A stretch of 64,000 nucleotides of DNA, taken from Methanogenium organophilum (GTDB lineage Archaea; Halobacteriota; Methanomicrobia; Methanomicrobiales; Methanomicrobiaceae). The notes under the pieces are model-generated. The model made no database searches and was not told the DNA's origin. It worked only from the letters and a program-made list of their open reading frames with translations. Shown in pieces: positions 38,631-48,169 of this stretch (the stretch's first letter is position 1; each line of letters starts with the position of its first letter). The stretch is from positions 2,566,715 through 2,630,714 of the forward strand of contig NZ_CP113361.1 of assembly GCF_026684035.1 (NCBI RefSeq), written 5' to 3'. Made by a program: the position numbers and the translations under genes.

Positions 38631-38655
38631 ATTCTTTTTTTAATTTATTTTTAAA
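38631..38655 (+). terminator. T-rich terminator after tbp
   Basis: A long T-rich run (two T tracts of seven and five bases with AATTTA between) starts 8 bases after the tbp stop, as expected for archaeal intrinsic termination. Confidence 0.5.
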
Positions 38656-38671
38656 AATATTAATCTATTCG

Positions 38672-38689
38672 ATACATACAACAATGTAT
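38672..38689. promoter_or_regulatory. Short inverted repeat and TATA box of the HTH regulator
   Basis: ATACAT and ATGTAT form a perfect 6-bp inverted repeat with a 6-base spacer. A TATA-like TTTATAGTAT follows directly at ~38690, about 45 bases before the regulator's ATG. It could be an autoregulatory operator. Confidence 0.3.
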
Positions 38690-38733
38690 TTATAGTATTT
38701 TGAATAATTAAAGTTGTATTCTCGGTGACAAAT

Positions 38734-39129
38734 ATGAGAATGGAAAAAGTAATGGTCTTCACCGAAGAAGACGAAGAATTTTCAAATCTTCTAACTGAAA
38801 TAGGGTTAAAACGAAATGTTGCCAAGGTTCTCATTTATCTTGCGATGACAGAAGAAGCAACCTCACGGGAGATTGAACGAAGTACTGACCTTCGCCAGCC
38901 TGAAGTTAGTATCGCCATGCGCACGCTGAAAGAGAATGAATGGATTGAAAGCCGGGAATCAAAAGCGGAAAGCAAAGGAAGACCAGTAAAAATATACCGT
39001 CTGTCAAAACCTATCACTGAAATAATGGATATAATCGAGAAAAATAAACGTGAAGAAGTGGAAAATCAATTAAAGCTGATCCAAAAAATTCGGATTCACC
39101 TTCAGAATCAGCAGATTGTTTCAAAATAA
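38734..39129 (+). CDS. Winged-helix transcriptional regulator
   Basis: About 131 residues. The core GLKRNVAKVLIYLAM...TSREIERSTDLRQPEVSIAMRTLKENEWI is a winged helix-turn-helix like TrmB/ArsR-type archaeal regulators, and SKGRPVKIYRLS is the wing. A C-terminal helix (EIMDIIEKNKREEVENQL) probably dimerises it. The start at 38734 has GGTGA five bases upstream; a GTG at 38725 overlaps that site. Targets unknown. Its last codons overlap the convergent rpiA by nine bases. Confidence 0.82.
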   Translation: MRMEKVMVFTEEDEEFSNLLTEIGLKRNVAKVLIYLAMTEEATSREIERSTDLRQPEVSIAMRTLKENEWIESRESKAESKGRPVKIYRLSKPITEIMDIIEKNKREEVENQLKLIQKIRIHLQNQQIVSK

Positions 39130-39834
39130 CATTATTTCAGCTGATTCTTTCTTTCCAATAACTATTTTTGATTTTTCCGTAAACTCTGCAAATATTCCAC
39201 AGCTCAGAACGCCAGGAATGTTGTTGATATCTGTTTCAAGAGCCAGTGGATCAGGTATTTCAGCAAATGTGCAGTCGATGATCCAGTTTCCGTTATCAGT
39301 AATCACCGGACCATCTTTTTTAACTCCCTCACGGACCACGGGGGTTCCACCCATTGCAGAGAGCATTTTTGCTGCAAGTGACGCCGCAGATGGTATCACC
39401 TCAACGGGGACAGGCGCCGATAAAGAAGGTGTCTGTTTACTCACATCAGCAACAACAACAAAAAGACGTGAAGCAGCAGCAACACACCGCTCCTGAGTCT
39501 GTGCAGCACCCCTGCCCTTTATCAGAAAACCTTTGGGATCGATCTGATCAGCACCATCAATTGCAATATCCAGCTCAGTGTAATCATGCAGCGTAGCAAG
39601 AGGAATGCCATATTCCCGTGCCCGGCACTCTGCCTGATAAGACGTTGGAATACCAACAATATTCATACCATCCCGTATCTTTTCAGCTAACCTCTCCATT
39701 GCATAAAATACCGTAGAGCCCGTTCCTAGTCCAACAACCATTCCGTCACGAACCAGTTCTGCGGCATAATACCCGGCATTTTTCTTTGATACATTCTGAT
39801 CGGATTCTCCAACCGATGAGGAAGTCATGTACAT
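39121..39834 (-). CDS. rpiA: Ribose-5-phosphate isomerase A
   Basis: A 237-residue RpiA. Substrate-binding GLGTGSTVFYAMERL, the catalytic-acid region DIAIDGADQID and KGRGAAQTQE are all present. It interconverts ribulose 5-phosphate and ribose 5-phosphate. With Fae-Hps making ribulose 5-phosphate from hexulose phosphate, it completes pentose supply in an organism without the oxidative pentose pathway. The ATG at 39834 has GGGAG eight bases upstream. Confidence 0.95.
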   Translation of the reverse strand: MYMTSSSVGESDQNVSKKNAGYYAAELVRDGMVVGLGTGSTVFYAMERLAEKIRDGMNIVGIPTSYQAECRAREYGIPLATLHDYTELDIAIDGADQIDPKGFLIKGRGAAQTQERCVAAASRLFVVVADVSKQTPSLSAPVPVEVIPSAASLAAKMLSAMGGTPVVREGVKKDGPVITDNGNWIIDCTFAEIPDPLALETDINNIPGVLSCGIFAEFTEKSKIVIGKKESAEIMLF

Positions 39835-40019
39835 GTATTAGACTCCCAACAGGTAAATGGTTAACATACCATCCCTATTTACATATACGATCCCGTGTAG
39901 CCTGAGAGATATTCCTTTGAAAAAGAACAATTGCAACCCGAAAATTGGTTCAGACACCACTGAACAGCTATACTATAAAATCTGGATAACATCTATTATC
40001 TCAGGCGCCTCTACTGAAT

Positions 40020-41870
40020 GTGCAATATTTCAGCCACAAATTAATTGCAAAGGAGAGAACACCCACGGGACCTGATGCATACGCAACAATGGCACTATTG
40101 GCCGTTCTTTTTATCCTTCTTATTGCAACTAAATTTCCAGTCTGGGTTCTCTTTCTCGGAGCACTGACAACAGCCATGACATTCGGACTTGCATCACCCG
40201 AAGCGCTCCTGAAAGGATTTTCAAACATAGGAGTTCTCTCAGTAGCAGTTCTGTTTATGGTGGCATATGGGATGTATTCCACCGGGGCGATAATAATCAT
40301 CGTTGATACATTCATGGGATTTCCGCTTACCCTGAATCAGACATTGATACGAATTCTTTTTCCCATTGGCGCAGGAAGTGCATTTCTGAATAACACACCT
40401 CTTATCGCCATGATGATACCGGTGGTCAGAGATATCACACGTACGTTAGGACTATCCGCATCGAAAATTTACATACCCTTAAGCTTTGCTTCAATTCTGG
40501 GTGGTGCAACCACCCTGATTGGAACATCAACAAACCTGATAATCGCAGGACTTGTCACCGATTACCTTGTTTTGGAAGGAGCAGGGGAACATAGCCTTCA
40601 GGAAATCGGGATGTTTACTTCCACCCCGGTAGCAGCCCCGACAGCAATAATCGGCATTCTATTTATTATTCTGACAGTCTCCCGTCTTCTTCCGGAAAAA
40701 ACAGACCAAACAAATGGCAAACCTGCTTCAAAACGACTCTATGAGGCCAAATTTATTGTAGAAAAATCGGAAAGGATTAGTGGCAAAACACTGAAAGAAG
40801 CCGGATTTGCCAGACCGATTGGTTTTGAAATCAAAAATATCGAACGCCCGGAAACAGGGGACCTTACCATAACAGATGAATTGAGATTAATGGAAGGGGA
40901 CATTATTACCTTCTGGACGGATAGCGATACTCTCCCCCATCTGTGGTCCAAAATTGGTTTGAGAACAGCAAATCAAACATTTGAACTCAGTAGCGACCGG
41001 CACCTGCACCATCTGGTCGAAGTTATTGTCTCACCGCGTAATCCTGCCGTTGGTAAGACAATATCACAGATTCACTCAGAGAAAACATCGGTTTTCGGTG
41101 GGAACCTTGTCGCCATATCCAGAGGGGGCAAACCGGTTGAATCTGTAAATGAAGGTACAGTCGTCCGCCAGGGAGACAATGCAATTCTTGAAGTGCAGGA
41201 TACGTTTTTTTACGAAAACCGAAATGAAAGGTGGTTCAAACTTATACGACGACTCAGGGGATTTCATATCAAACGAACAGACCGTGCCGCTGTCGCAACG
41301 ATCATCACCGCATGCATGATTGTCACTGTCGCCCTTCAATGGTTCCCACTGATTAATGCTGCATTGCTTGCAGTTTTTGCCATGCTTCTCACCGGTTGCA
41401 TGAATATCAGACAGGCAATAAAAAGCATTGATATCCAGACAATTATTATCCTTGCATGTGCTATTGGTCTTGAATCCGCATTAACACAAACAGGTCTTTC
41501 AGGTGCAATTGCTGCAACCATCGAATCAGCAGGCGGTACTGACCCATATCTGGCACTTACAGCCATATTTATTGGTGCAATAATCATGACGAATATTATC
41601 ACTAATCCCGCAGCAGCCGCATTTATGTTCCCGATCGCCATTAGTCTTGCAGCAGATATTGATGTTAGTCCCATGCCGTTTGTAATCGTTCTTATGCTCG
41701 GATGTTCATATGCATTCATCAACCCTGCAGGATATCAGACAAATATAATGGTATTTGAACCCGGAGGATACTCGACCCGGGATTACATCCGAACAGGACT
41801 CCCACTTACGATATTGGTAGGTGCGTTAACCCTGCTTTTAACGCCAGTCTATTTTCCCTTTGCAGGATAA
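40020..41870 (+). CDS. SLC13/DASS-family permease with TrkA-C domains
   Basis: Up to 616 residues. N- and C-terminal blocks of membrane helices (e.g. AFLNNTPLIAMMIPVVRDI, GGATTLIGTSTNLIIAG, and their C-terminal equivalents MTNIITNPAAAAFMFPIA) flank two cytoplasmic TrkA-C (RCK_C) domains at roughly residues 215-390. This is the SLC13-like permease type; substrates in the family include sulfate and dicarboxylates, so none is assigned. The listed start is a GTG; an ATG at 40089, just before the first helix, is an alternative. No strong ribosome-binding site decides between them. Confidence 0.85.
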   Translation: MQYFSHKLIAKERTPTGPDAYATMALLAVLFILLIATKFPVWVLFLGALTTAMTFGLASPEALLKGFSNIGVLSVAVLFMVAYGMYSTGAIIIIVDTFMGFPLTLNQTLIRILFPIGAGSAFLNNTPLIAMMIPVVRDITRTLGLSASKIYIPLSFASILGGATTLIGTSTNLIIAGLVTDYLVLEGAGEHSLQEIGMFTSTPVAAPTAIIGILFIILTVSRLLPEKTDQTNGKPASKRLYEAKFIVEKSERISGKTLKEAGFARPIGFEIKNIERPETGDLTITDELRLMEGDIITFWTDSDTLPHLWSKIGLRTANQTFELSSDRHLHHLVEVIVSPRNPAVGKTISQIHSEKTSVFGGNLVAISRGGKPVESVNEGTVVRQGDNAILEVQDTFFYENRNERWFKLIRRLRGFHIKRTDRAAVATIITACMIVTVALQWFPLINAALLAVFAMLLTGCMNIRQAIKSIDIQTIIILACAIGLESALTQTGLSGAIAATIESAGGTDPYLALTAIFIGAIIMTNIITNPAAAAFMFPIAISLAADIDVSPMPFVIVLMLGCSYAFINPAGYQTNIMVFEPGGYSTRDYIRTGLPLTILVGALTLLLTPVYFPFAG

Positions 41871-41993
41871 TTGATGTTCGTGAGGGATGGTATACCCAAC
41901 GGTTAACACGCACCTGAAACACGAATGACCAGAAAGATTGCAATTCAGGAGATGAACAAACATCCTTTGATATCTGATTCTCCAATATTTCAA

Positions 41994-42956
41994 TCAGTTC
42001 AGCATGACTGAACCGGCGATCCTGAGTTTTCCACCATCAAGGTAATGAATTACCGCTTTTTCTCCGGGGAGATATGCAATATCTTTGTCCAGCTCAATCA
42101 CAACAGAGCAGGAATGCCAGTCAGAGTCATTCTTAACCGAGGTGACCCGACCGGTTACAAACTGTGTCCATAAACCAATATGAACAACGAGACCTTCGCG
42201 CAGTGGTTCCGGCCAGAACCTAACCAGTTGTGCTGTACCACTTATTTCTGATGTTACCTGTATGGAAGAGTCAGTCGTCATTACCATCCCACGTTCAAGC
42301 TCCTCAGCAGAGATATTTTTCAGGGCCAGCCCTACCCGGTCCGTCTGATATGCCTCTTTTGCATCCTCATCATGTTTCTGAATCGAACGAATCTGGCATG
42401 TCATATTCCCCGGCAGTACAGTAACAGTATCATGTTGATGAATGGTTCCTTTTTCCACACTACCAAGAACAACGGTTCCAATTCCCTTCACATTGAAGGC
42501 ATGATCAATCATCACAAACCCGGTTCCCGGAATCGGATCCGGATAGGTTGTCTCTGCTGCCATTGAAAGGAAACGTTCGCGCAGTTCAATGGGGTTATCT
42601 TCCACAAATTCATACCCTTCAAGAACAGTGCCCCGGACAAGAGGGGCAATCTGTGATTTATCCAGATAATTCTGCAGAACAATCACACCAGAACGAATTC
42701 CCATAACGTCCAGCATGATGACCATTTCACCCAGTACAGGAGTGATCTCGTCAATCACAAGCAATGCAGAATCAGACATTGCAACCGCGTAATAAAGGGG
42801 CGCCAGTCTGTCAGGATAGCGCGTTGGTTCGATAATCGTTACGGTATCCTCTTCTTTTTTCAGGTTTATGAAAGTAATATCTGATTCAGTGCCAGATTTA
42901 CCGATATTTTTTGCATACCCCTTTGGTCCGAGTACAACGATATTGAGATTCGGCAT
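41994..42956 (-). CDS. EF-Tu/SelB-like protein with degenerate GTPase domain
   Basis: A 320-residue protein. The C-terminal two thirds resemble EF-Tu domains 2 and 3 (GTGFVMIDHAFNVKGIGTVVLGSVEKGTI). The N-terminal region corresponds to a GTPase fold but lacks the usual GHVDHGKT: it has GPKGYAKNIGKSGT, with one residue too many between the glycines, and no NKxD (LQNYLD at the place). It is thus probably unable to bind GTP normally. This is a conserved euryarchaeal SelB-like family with unclear role. It is 53 bases downstream of gltX on the same strand. Confidence 0.8.
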   Translation of the reverse strand: MPNLNIVVLGPKGYAKNIGKSGTESDITFINLKKEEDTVTIIEPTRYPDRLAPLYYAVAMSDSALLVIDEITPVLGEMVIMLDVMGIRSGVIVLQNYLDKSQIAPLVRGTVLEGYEFVEDNPIELRERFLSMAAETTYPDPIPGTGFVMIDHAFNVKGIGTVVLGSVEKGTIHQHDTVTVLPGNMTCQIRSIQKHDEDAKEAYQTDRVGLALKNISAEELERGMVMTTDSSIQVTSEISGTAQLVRFWPEPLREGLVVHIGLWTQFVTGRVTSVKNDSDWHSCSVVIELDKDIAYLPGEKAVIHYLDGGKLRIAGSVMLN

Positions 42957-43009
42957 AGTGCTAAAATATGGTCTGTTAAAAAAGATGAGTGTTTGTATTA
43001 AAGAAATGA

Positions 43010-44695
43010 TTATTTGTGAGCGAAATACGCTGAAACGTTAGTTTCAGATACGCTGTCAATCCGCGCAAATCCCACCCGCTCAAACTGGACAACCCGATTC
43101 AGTTCAGTGGAAACATCAGGTTCACACACACCCGCGATGATGCCATCCGGTGTATGAAGCATGCACGGCATGGCCATATCCTTCGGAAGCCACTGGACAA
43201 TCTGAGCATGTTCTGTCCGTGCTTCATCCAGAGAATCACCCGAATATTCCAGAGAAAAGCCATCATCAGATTTTGTGACACGGACATTAAAGAGATCTTT
43301 AAGCCTGAGCATTCGCCCATCTACAAGTTCATCACGCGGCAGGAAAATATCCCCCGTGAACGTCAGTGTACGAGTTCCTTTTGCCTCATCATTGGGATTA
43401 ATCAATGGAGTCGCAATTCGGTCTGAAACTCCTGAAATATGACATAACTCTGGGTTTGGAACAAAGAAATAACGGTTTGCAATCGGATCAACTATCGCCT
43501 TATTTGCCGCATACAGATTGTCCCATGAAAAGTTGATATCAGTCTGTCCGATTCCGATGTCAACCATTGCATTTCTGACCGCTTCAGGAGAAAAGCCTCT
43601 TCGTGCAATTGCTTTCAGAGTGCCGAGATGTATGTCATCCCACCCGGTATATTCCCCTGATGCAATACCTGCTTTCATAGCTGACGTCGAAAGCACAATA
43701 TCACCGATTGACATCCGTCCGTAGTGGAAATATGTCGGCTGTTCCCATCCGAAATAATCATAGATGTATTTCTGCCGCCGGGTATTTGCAATATGATCTT
43801 TCCCCCGTATGACATGGGTCATTCCCAACAGATGGTCATCCACTGCAACAGAGAAGTTCATCAGAGGATATACAAGTCCATCACAGCGGGGGTGGGGGGG
43901 ATTTGCTACAATTCTGAAGATAGAAAAGTCTCGCATGGCCGGGTCGGGATGGGAAATATTCGTCTTAACCCGGACCGTGATCTGTCCCTCTTCAAACTTT
44001 CCAGCAAGCATATCCTTCCAGAGAGAGAGATTCTCCTCAACACCCCGGTTTCGGCATGGACATTCCTGTTTGCTGTTCTTCAATTCCCGGAATAATTCTG
44101 AATCACAGGTACACAGATACGCACCACCCATTGAGATGAGCTTTTCACCGTATGAATAATAAATATCCATGCGGTCACTCTGGTAGACGATGTCACTCAC
44201 CTCAATACCAAGCCATTCCACATCTGACAAAAGCAACTGATAATTTTCTTCGGTCACCCGTTTCGGATCAGTATCCTCAATCCGGAGAATATATTTCCCA
44301 CCATACTTCCGGATATAGTAATCATTCAGGTACGCAGCACGGGAATGACCAAGATGAAGGGGACCAGAGGGATTGGGCGCGAAACGCATTACAACACCTT
44401 CCTCACCCACATTCTCCAGAGGACGAAGCCCGGTCTCCCTCTTCTTCTTCTCCTTTTTTTCCAGTAGTTCAGGAGCAAGCTCTTCCAGACGAGTGCGACG
44501 CTCATCGGAGTTCATCTCCCCGATTTCAGCGAGGATTTCACCCAGCAATGCAGAATACTCCCGCGCATGAGGCCGCAGCTCAGGGTGTTTTCCCATGAGT
44601 GCCCCCAGGACTGCACCAGCCTTCGGAACATTATTGTGCATCACTGCATTCTGTAGTGCATATTTATAGAGAAAATCTCTGGAATCCCCGTTCAT
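43010..44695 (-). CDS. gltX: Glutamyl-tRNA synthetase
   Basis: A 561-residue archaeal-type GluRS. The HIGH motif is in FAPNPSGPLHLGHSRAAYL and the KMSKS equivalent is LSTSAMKAGI. An N-terminal extension (residues 1-95) precedes the catalytic core, and the C-terminal domain is the beta-barrel anticodon-binding type shared with GlnRS. It is likely non-discriminating, charging both tRNA-Glu and tRNA-Gln for later amidation, as in most archaea. It follows idsA by three bases. Confidence 0.95.
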   Translation of the reverse strand: MNGDSRDFLYKYALQNAVMHNNVPKAGAVLGALMGKHPELRPHAREYSALLGEILAEIGEMNSDERRTRLEELAPELLEKKEKKKRETGLRPLENVGEEGVVMRFAPNPSGPLHLGHSRAAYLNDYYIRKYGGKYILRIEDTDPKRVTEENYQLLLSDVEWLGIEVSDIVYQSDRMDIYYSYGEKLISMGGAYLCTCDSELFRELKNSKQECPCRNRGVEENLSLWKDMLAGKFEEGQITVRVKTNISHPDPAMRDFSIFRIVANPPHPRCDGLVYPLMNFSVAVDDHLLGMTHVIRGKDHIANTRRQKYIYDYFGWEQPTYFHYGRMSIGDIVLSTSAMKAGIASGEYTGWDDIHLGTLKAIARRGFSPEAVRNAMVDIGIGQTDINFSWDNLYAANKAIVDPIANRYFFVPNPELCHISGVSDRIATPLINPNDEAKGTRTLTFTGDIFLPRDELVDGRMLRLKDLFNVRVTKSDDGFSLEYSGDSLDEARTEHAQIVQWLPKDMAMPCMLHTPDGIIAGVCEPDVSTELNRVVQFERVGFARIDSVSETNVSAYFAHK

Positions 44696-44698
44696 ATT

Positions 44699-45667
44699 CT
44701 AGAAGCCCCGCGAAACAAAATAATCGGTAATCTGAAGAAGACCGTCTTTTTCATCGCAATCCGGGAAGATTGTAAGCATCTTTTTTGCCCGCAGAACCCG
44801 TTCAAGAGCAATATTTCTGACATCAGCAATGACACCACCATCTTCCAGCAGAGCGATTGCTTCATCGATTTCTTCGTCGGCCAGAGTTGGTTTTCGGTAT
44901 TTCGTCAGATCAATTCCACGCTCCCGTGCCATGATTGCGACCAGCGTCTGTTTTCCTTCACGAAGATCGGATGCACGGTCCTTGCCACTGGTTGCCGCAT
45001 CCGCCATAAGATCAATCAGATCATCCTGAATCTGGAATGCAATACCACTGTTCAGCCCCCATTCATATAGTGAGTTTACCTGCGAAACACTACCTCCCGC
45101 AAGGGTTGCCCCAATCGCTGCTGCGGCGGCATACAATATTCCGGTTTTCTTGGAGACCATCTCAATATACTCGATTTCATCGACATCCGATCTGTTTCCA
45201 AAATCGATATCCATATGCTGTCCTTCACAGAGGTCCGCACATGCCTTTGCAAGAGCGTTCACCGAACGAACTTTTGAGATGTCAGATGCAATCGCCGCAC
45301 ATATCAGTTCAAAGGCATGTGCATACAACACATCTCCGGCAAGAATTGCTGTTGGTTCATCCCATTTTGTGTGTACCGTTGGGACACCGCGACGAACTGC
45401 ATCGCCATCCATGATATCATCATGAACAAGAGTAAAGGTATGAGTCACTTCAAGTGCCAGTGCAGCAGGGAGGATATCCTGCGCCTTTCCATTTTCTATC
45501 AGGTCTGCAGCAAGCATGACCACTGCAGGCCTCAGACGTTTTCCTCCGGCAAGAAGAAGGTGAGCACTCGCCTTATTCAGTTGTCCCGGCAATGTGCCGA
45601 ATTCACGGTCCAGAACTATATCAATTTGTTCAGCGACACCTTCCAGATATGCACCAAGATCCATCAT
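44699..45667 (-). CDS. idsA: Short-chain isoprenyl diphosphate synthase (farnesyl/geranylgeranyl)
   Basis: A 322-residue trans-prenyltransferase. The first aspartate-rich motif is in FTLVHDDIMDGD and the second in FQIQDDLIDL; GGKRLRPAV binds IPP. It makes the C15/C20 precursors of archaeal ether lipids. It belongs to the isoprenoid part of the long operon, between rnj and gltX. Product length depends on residues near the first motif and is not decided here. Confidence 0.93.
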   Translation of the reverse strand: MMDLGAYLEGVAEQIDIVLDREFGTLPGQLNKASAHLLLAGGKRLRPAVVMLAADLIENGKAQDILPAALALEVTHTFTLVHDDIMDGDAVRRGVPTVHTKWDEPTAILAGDVLYAHAFELICAAIASDISKVRSVNALAKACADLCEGQHMDIDFGNRSDVDEIEYIEMVSKKTGILYAAAAAIGATLAGGSVSQVNSLYEWGLNSGIAFQIQDDLIDLMADAATSGKDRASDLREGKQTLVAIMARERGIDLTKYRKPTLADEEIDEAIALLEDGGVIADVRNIALERVLRAKKMLTIFPDCDEKDGLLQITDYFVSRGF

Positions 45668-45672
45668 TTCAC

Positions 45673-47016
45673 CTAATTTATTAGTAATCTCTGCCCGTTT
45701 CTCAGTATATGGGCATCATTGTTCAGGGTATAACCGCAGTCCTCTGCAAGCTTCAGGTAACCACCGGTCATATCAATATCACCGTGAGACGGGATAACAT
45801 GCTGCGGATTGAACAGATGCAGCACTTCATAATGTTCTTCGCGGTATGCATGTCCACTCACGTGGAGATCAGCAAAGAGACGTGCACCTTTCATCCTGAG
45901 GAGCACTTCCTGATTATGCCGCTGCCCGTAATTCATAGGATTCGGAATCACCTTTGCACTGTAGAGGATCTTATCCCCTTTCTCAATCTTGAACGGTGTC
46001 TGTCCGCTGGCAACACGAGTGAGAATTGCACCCGGTTCTCCCTGACTTCCCGTAACAATCGGGACATACTTGTCCTTCCCTTCCTTCATGATCGTGCGGA
46101 ACATCTTGTCCACCGTGCGGCGGTTTCCACGCATGGTCATCCCTTTCGGAAACCCGACAAGTTTCATCTGTTCTGCAGTCGATGAATACCGCTCCATGGA
46201 ACGGCCGAGAAGCACCGGTTTTCGTCCGATTTCATGGGCGCATTCTGCGATCATTTTTACCCGTGCGATATTGGAGGCAAAACATCCCACAAGCATTGCA
46301 GATTTGTCATCCTCATAGCAGGTCATTACATCCCTGACCAGACGCTGGGCAATACGCTCGCTGGGACAGCGCCCTGGCATATTCACATTCACACTCTCTG
46401 TGATCAGTGCCAGCACACCCTCTTTTCCTACTTCGCGCATCCGGGCGAAATTGGGAGGATCTCCCAGAACAGGGGTCCGGTCCAGTTTGAAATCATTGGC
46501 ATACACTACAGCACCACGCGGCGTGTGGAGTACAGCCATTACCGTATCAATGATGGAATGCTGTACGGTGATAAATTCAAGGGAGAGATTCTGCGAGATT
46601 TCATACCGGTATTTCTTTCCTGCCGGAAGATCAAAAACCGGATTATTCACAACAAACCGTTTTTCCCCTTCAATCTGCTGCCGAATCAGGGCCGCTGTAT
46701 ACGGAGTACCAATAATCGGTGCATCATAGCGGTGTGCAAGTTTTGGAAGTGCACCGATATGGTCAAGGTGACCATGCGTACAGACAATTGCCTTTACACT
46801 GCCTTCCACCGTATTCATTATCGTATCGTCAGGAATTGCCTTCATCTCAATTAAATCAAGAGAATGCAGATTTTCAACCTCTGCATCCTCATGGATCATA
46901 ATCTGATCAAGACGGAGACCCATATCAAAAATGACAATCTCCTTCCCGCACCGCACCGCGGTCATATTTCTGCCGACTTCGTTATATCCGCCAACAGCAA
47001 TTATCTCAACATCCAT
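45673..47016 (-). CDS. rnj: Ribonuclease J
   Basis: A 447-residue beta-CASP nuclease. The metal-binding CTHGHLDHIGALP and later SGHAYREEH and IPSHGDIDM motifs are present, with the beta-CASP insert between. Archaeal RNase J is a 5'-3' exoribonuclease. The start at 47016 (MDVEII) has GAGGA eight bases upstream; an ATG five codons earlier overlaps that site and the fni stop. Located inside the isoprenoid operon between fni and idsA. Confidence 0.92.
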   Translation of the reverse strand: MDVEIIAVGGYNEVGRNMTAVRCGKEIVIFDMGLRLDQIMIHEDAEVENLHSLDLIEMKAIPDDTIMNTVEGSVKAIVCTHGHLDHIGALPKLAHRYDAPIIGTPYTAALIRQQIEGEKRFVVNNPVFDLPAGKKYRYEISQNLSLEFITVQHSIIDTVMAVLHTPRGAVVYANDFKLDRTPVLGDPPNFARMREVGKEGVLALITESVNVNMPGRCPSERIAQRLVRDVMTCYEDDKSAMLVGCFASNIARVKMIAECAHEIGRKPVLLGRSMERYSSTAEQMKLVGFPKGMTMRGNRRTVDKMFRTIMKEGKDKYVPIVTGSQGEPGAILTRVASGQTPFKIEKGDKILYSAKVIPNPMNYGQRHNQEVLLRMKGARLFADLHVSGHAYREEHYEVLHLFNPQHVIPSHGDIDMTGGYLKLAEDCGYTLNNDAHILRNGQRLLIN

Positions 47017-47020
47017 TTTA

Positions 47021-48061
47021 TTATTCCTCATATTGCATCATTTCGCCGGAAATTCCGGTAATATATTTTCGTACATTCTTTAATTCAGAGGGATTTTTCG
47101 ACCCGGTCAGGAAACACGATACTCGAATTTCTGTCTGAATCTGTTCTATTTTTTCATACAAACTCTGGTATCCTTGCATTGCCGGCCGGAGAAGCGCAAG
47201 CGCGATACCGCCCAGGCTTGCTCCAAGAGCGATTGCTTTTGCAACATCAGTACCCGAATTAAGCCCGCCGGTTGCGATGACCGGACCACCCGCACGAGAC
47301 GCTTCAACCACACTGACTGCAGTTGGTATACCCCATTCTGCAAAATGCTGCCCAAGAGCCTCCTGCCGGAAATTTTCTGCACGGTACTGTTCCACAGCAG
47401 CCCATGACGTGCCGCCCAGTCCACCCACGTCAACTGCGGATGCACCTGCGGCAAACAACTGACGTGCACATTCACGTGATATCCCACAGCCGGTTTCTTT
47501 TACAATAACCGGATACTTGCAGGACGAACATAGTTCCTGCAGGGCATCAAGACAGCCGGAAGCATCATGATCGCCTTCCGGCTGAATGGCCTCCTGAAGC
47601 GGGTTTAAGTGTATGCACAATGCCTGTGCGTCAATCATTTCAACTGCTTTATCAGCCCATTCAGCTCCGTTATCCCGTAACTGAATGATTCCCAGATTTC
47701 CGCAGAGAAATGCATTGGGTGCATGTTCACGCACAACCGAAAAGCTGTCTTCCATCTCCGGATTTTCAAGGGCTGCACGTTGTGAACCCACCCCCATTGC
47801 AAGGCCAAATTCCTCTGCTGCCGTTGCAAGAGTAGCATTTATTTCTCTTGTATCCGGATGACCACCCGTCATCGCAGCGATACAAATCGGTGCCTTTAGC
47901 CGATGGTTTAAAAATCGGACGCCAAGCTCTACTGCATCCATATTACACTCAGGAAGTGCATTATGAACCAGGCGGACATCATCAAACCCCGTCCTCCCGG
48001 CAACGATATCTTCATTGCAACAGATATCCAGATGCTCCTTTTTTCGGGAGGATGTTATCAT
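47021..48061 (-). CDS. fni: Isopentenyl-diphosphate delta-isomerase, type 2
   Basis: A 346-residue FMN-dependent isomerase interconverting IPP and DMAPP. Blocks: RKKEHLDICC at the N-terminus, PICIAAMTGGHPDT, LHLNPLQEAIQPEGD (catalytic glutamine), VDVGGLGGTSWAAVE and ATGGLNSGTDVAKA for FMN binding. It lies between ipk (108-base gap) and rnj. AGG adjoins the ATG, so initiation may be leaderless or weak. A CCCC/GGGG hairpin (48081-48094) lies in the gap upstream. Confidence 0.94.
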   Translation of the reverse strand: MITSSRKKEHLDICCNEDIVAGRTGFDDVRLVHNALPECNMDAVELGVRFLNHRLKAPICIAAMTGGHPDTREINATLATAAEEFGLAMGVGSQRAALENPEMEDSFSVVREHAPNAFLCGNLGIIQLRDNGAEWADKAVEMIDAQALCIHLNPLQEAIQPEGDHDASGCLDALQELCSSCKYPVIVKETGCGISRECARQLFAAGASAVDVGGLGGTSWAAVEQYRAENFRQEALGQHFAEWGIPTAVSVVEASRAGGPVIATGGLNSGTDVAKAIALGASLGGIALALLRPAMQGYQSLYEKIEQIQTEIRVSCFLTGSKNPSELKNVRKYITGISGEMMQYEE

Positions 48062-48169
48062 CCTGTTTTTTATGGTAATACCCCCTGTTTGGGGTTTTAC
48101 AGAATATTTACATCAGCAAATACTCATGTAACTCTCATTTCATTCCTTCGCAGCGGAAACGTTCTTATT

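Noticed and set aside
41887-41945. Stretch resembling a tRNA D-arm (CCAACGGTTAACAC) after the SLC13 permease
   Set aside because: No acceptor stem, T arm or anticodon stem can be drawn around it.
48081-48094. CCCC/GGGG hairpin in the ipk-fni gap as a terminator or riboswitch
   Set aside because: A four-base stem in a G/C run is too weak and has no conserved riboswitch core; mentioned only as a possible transcript feature of fni.
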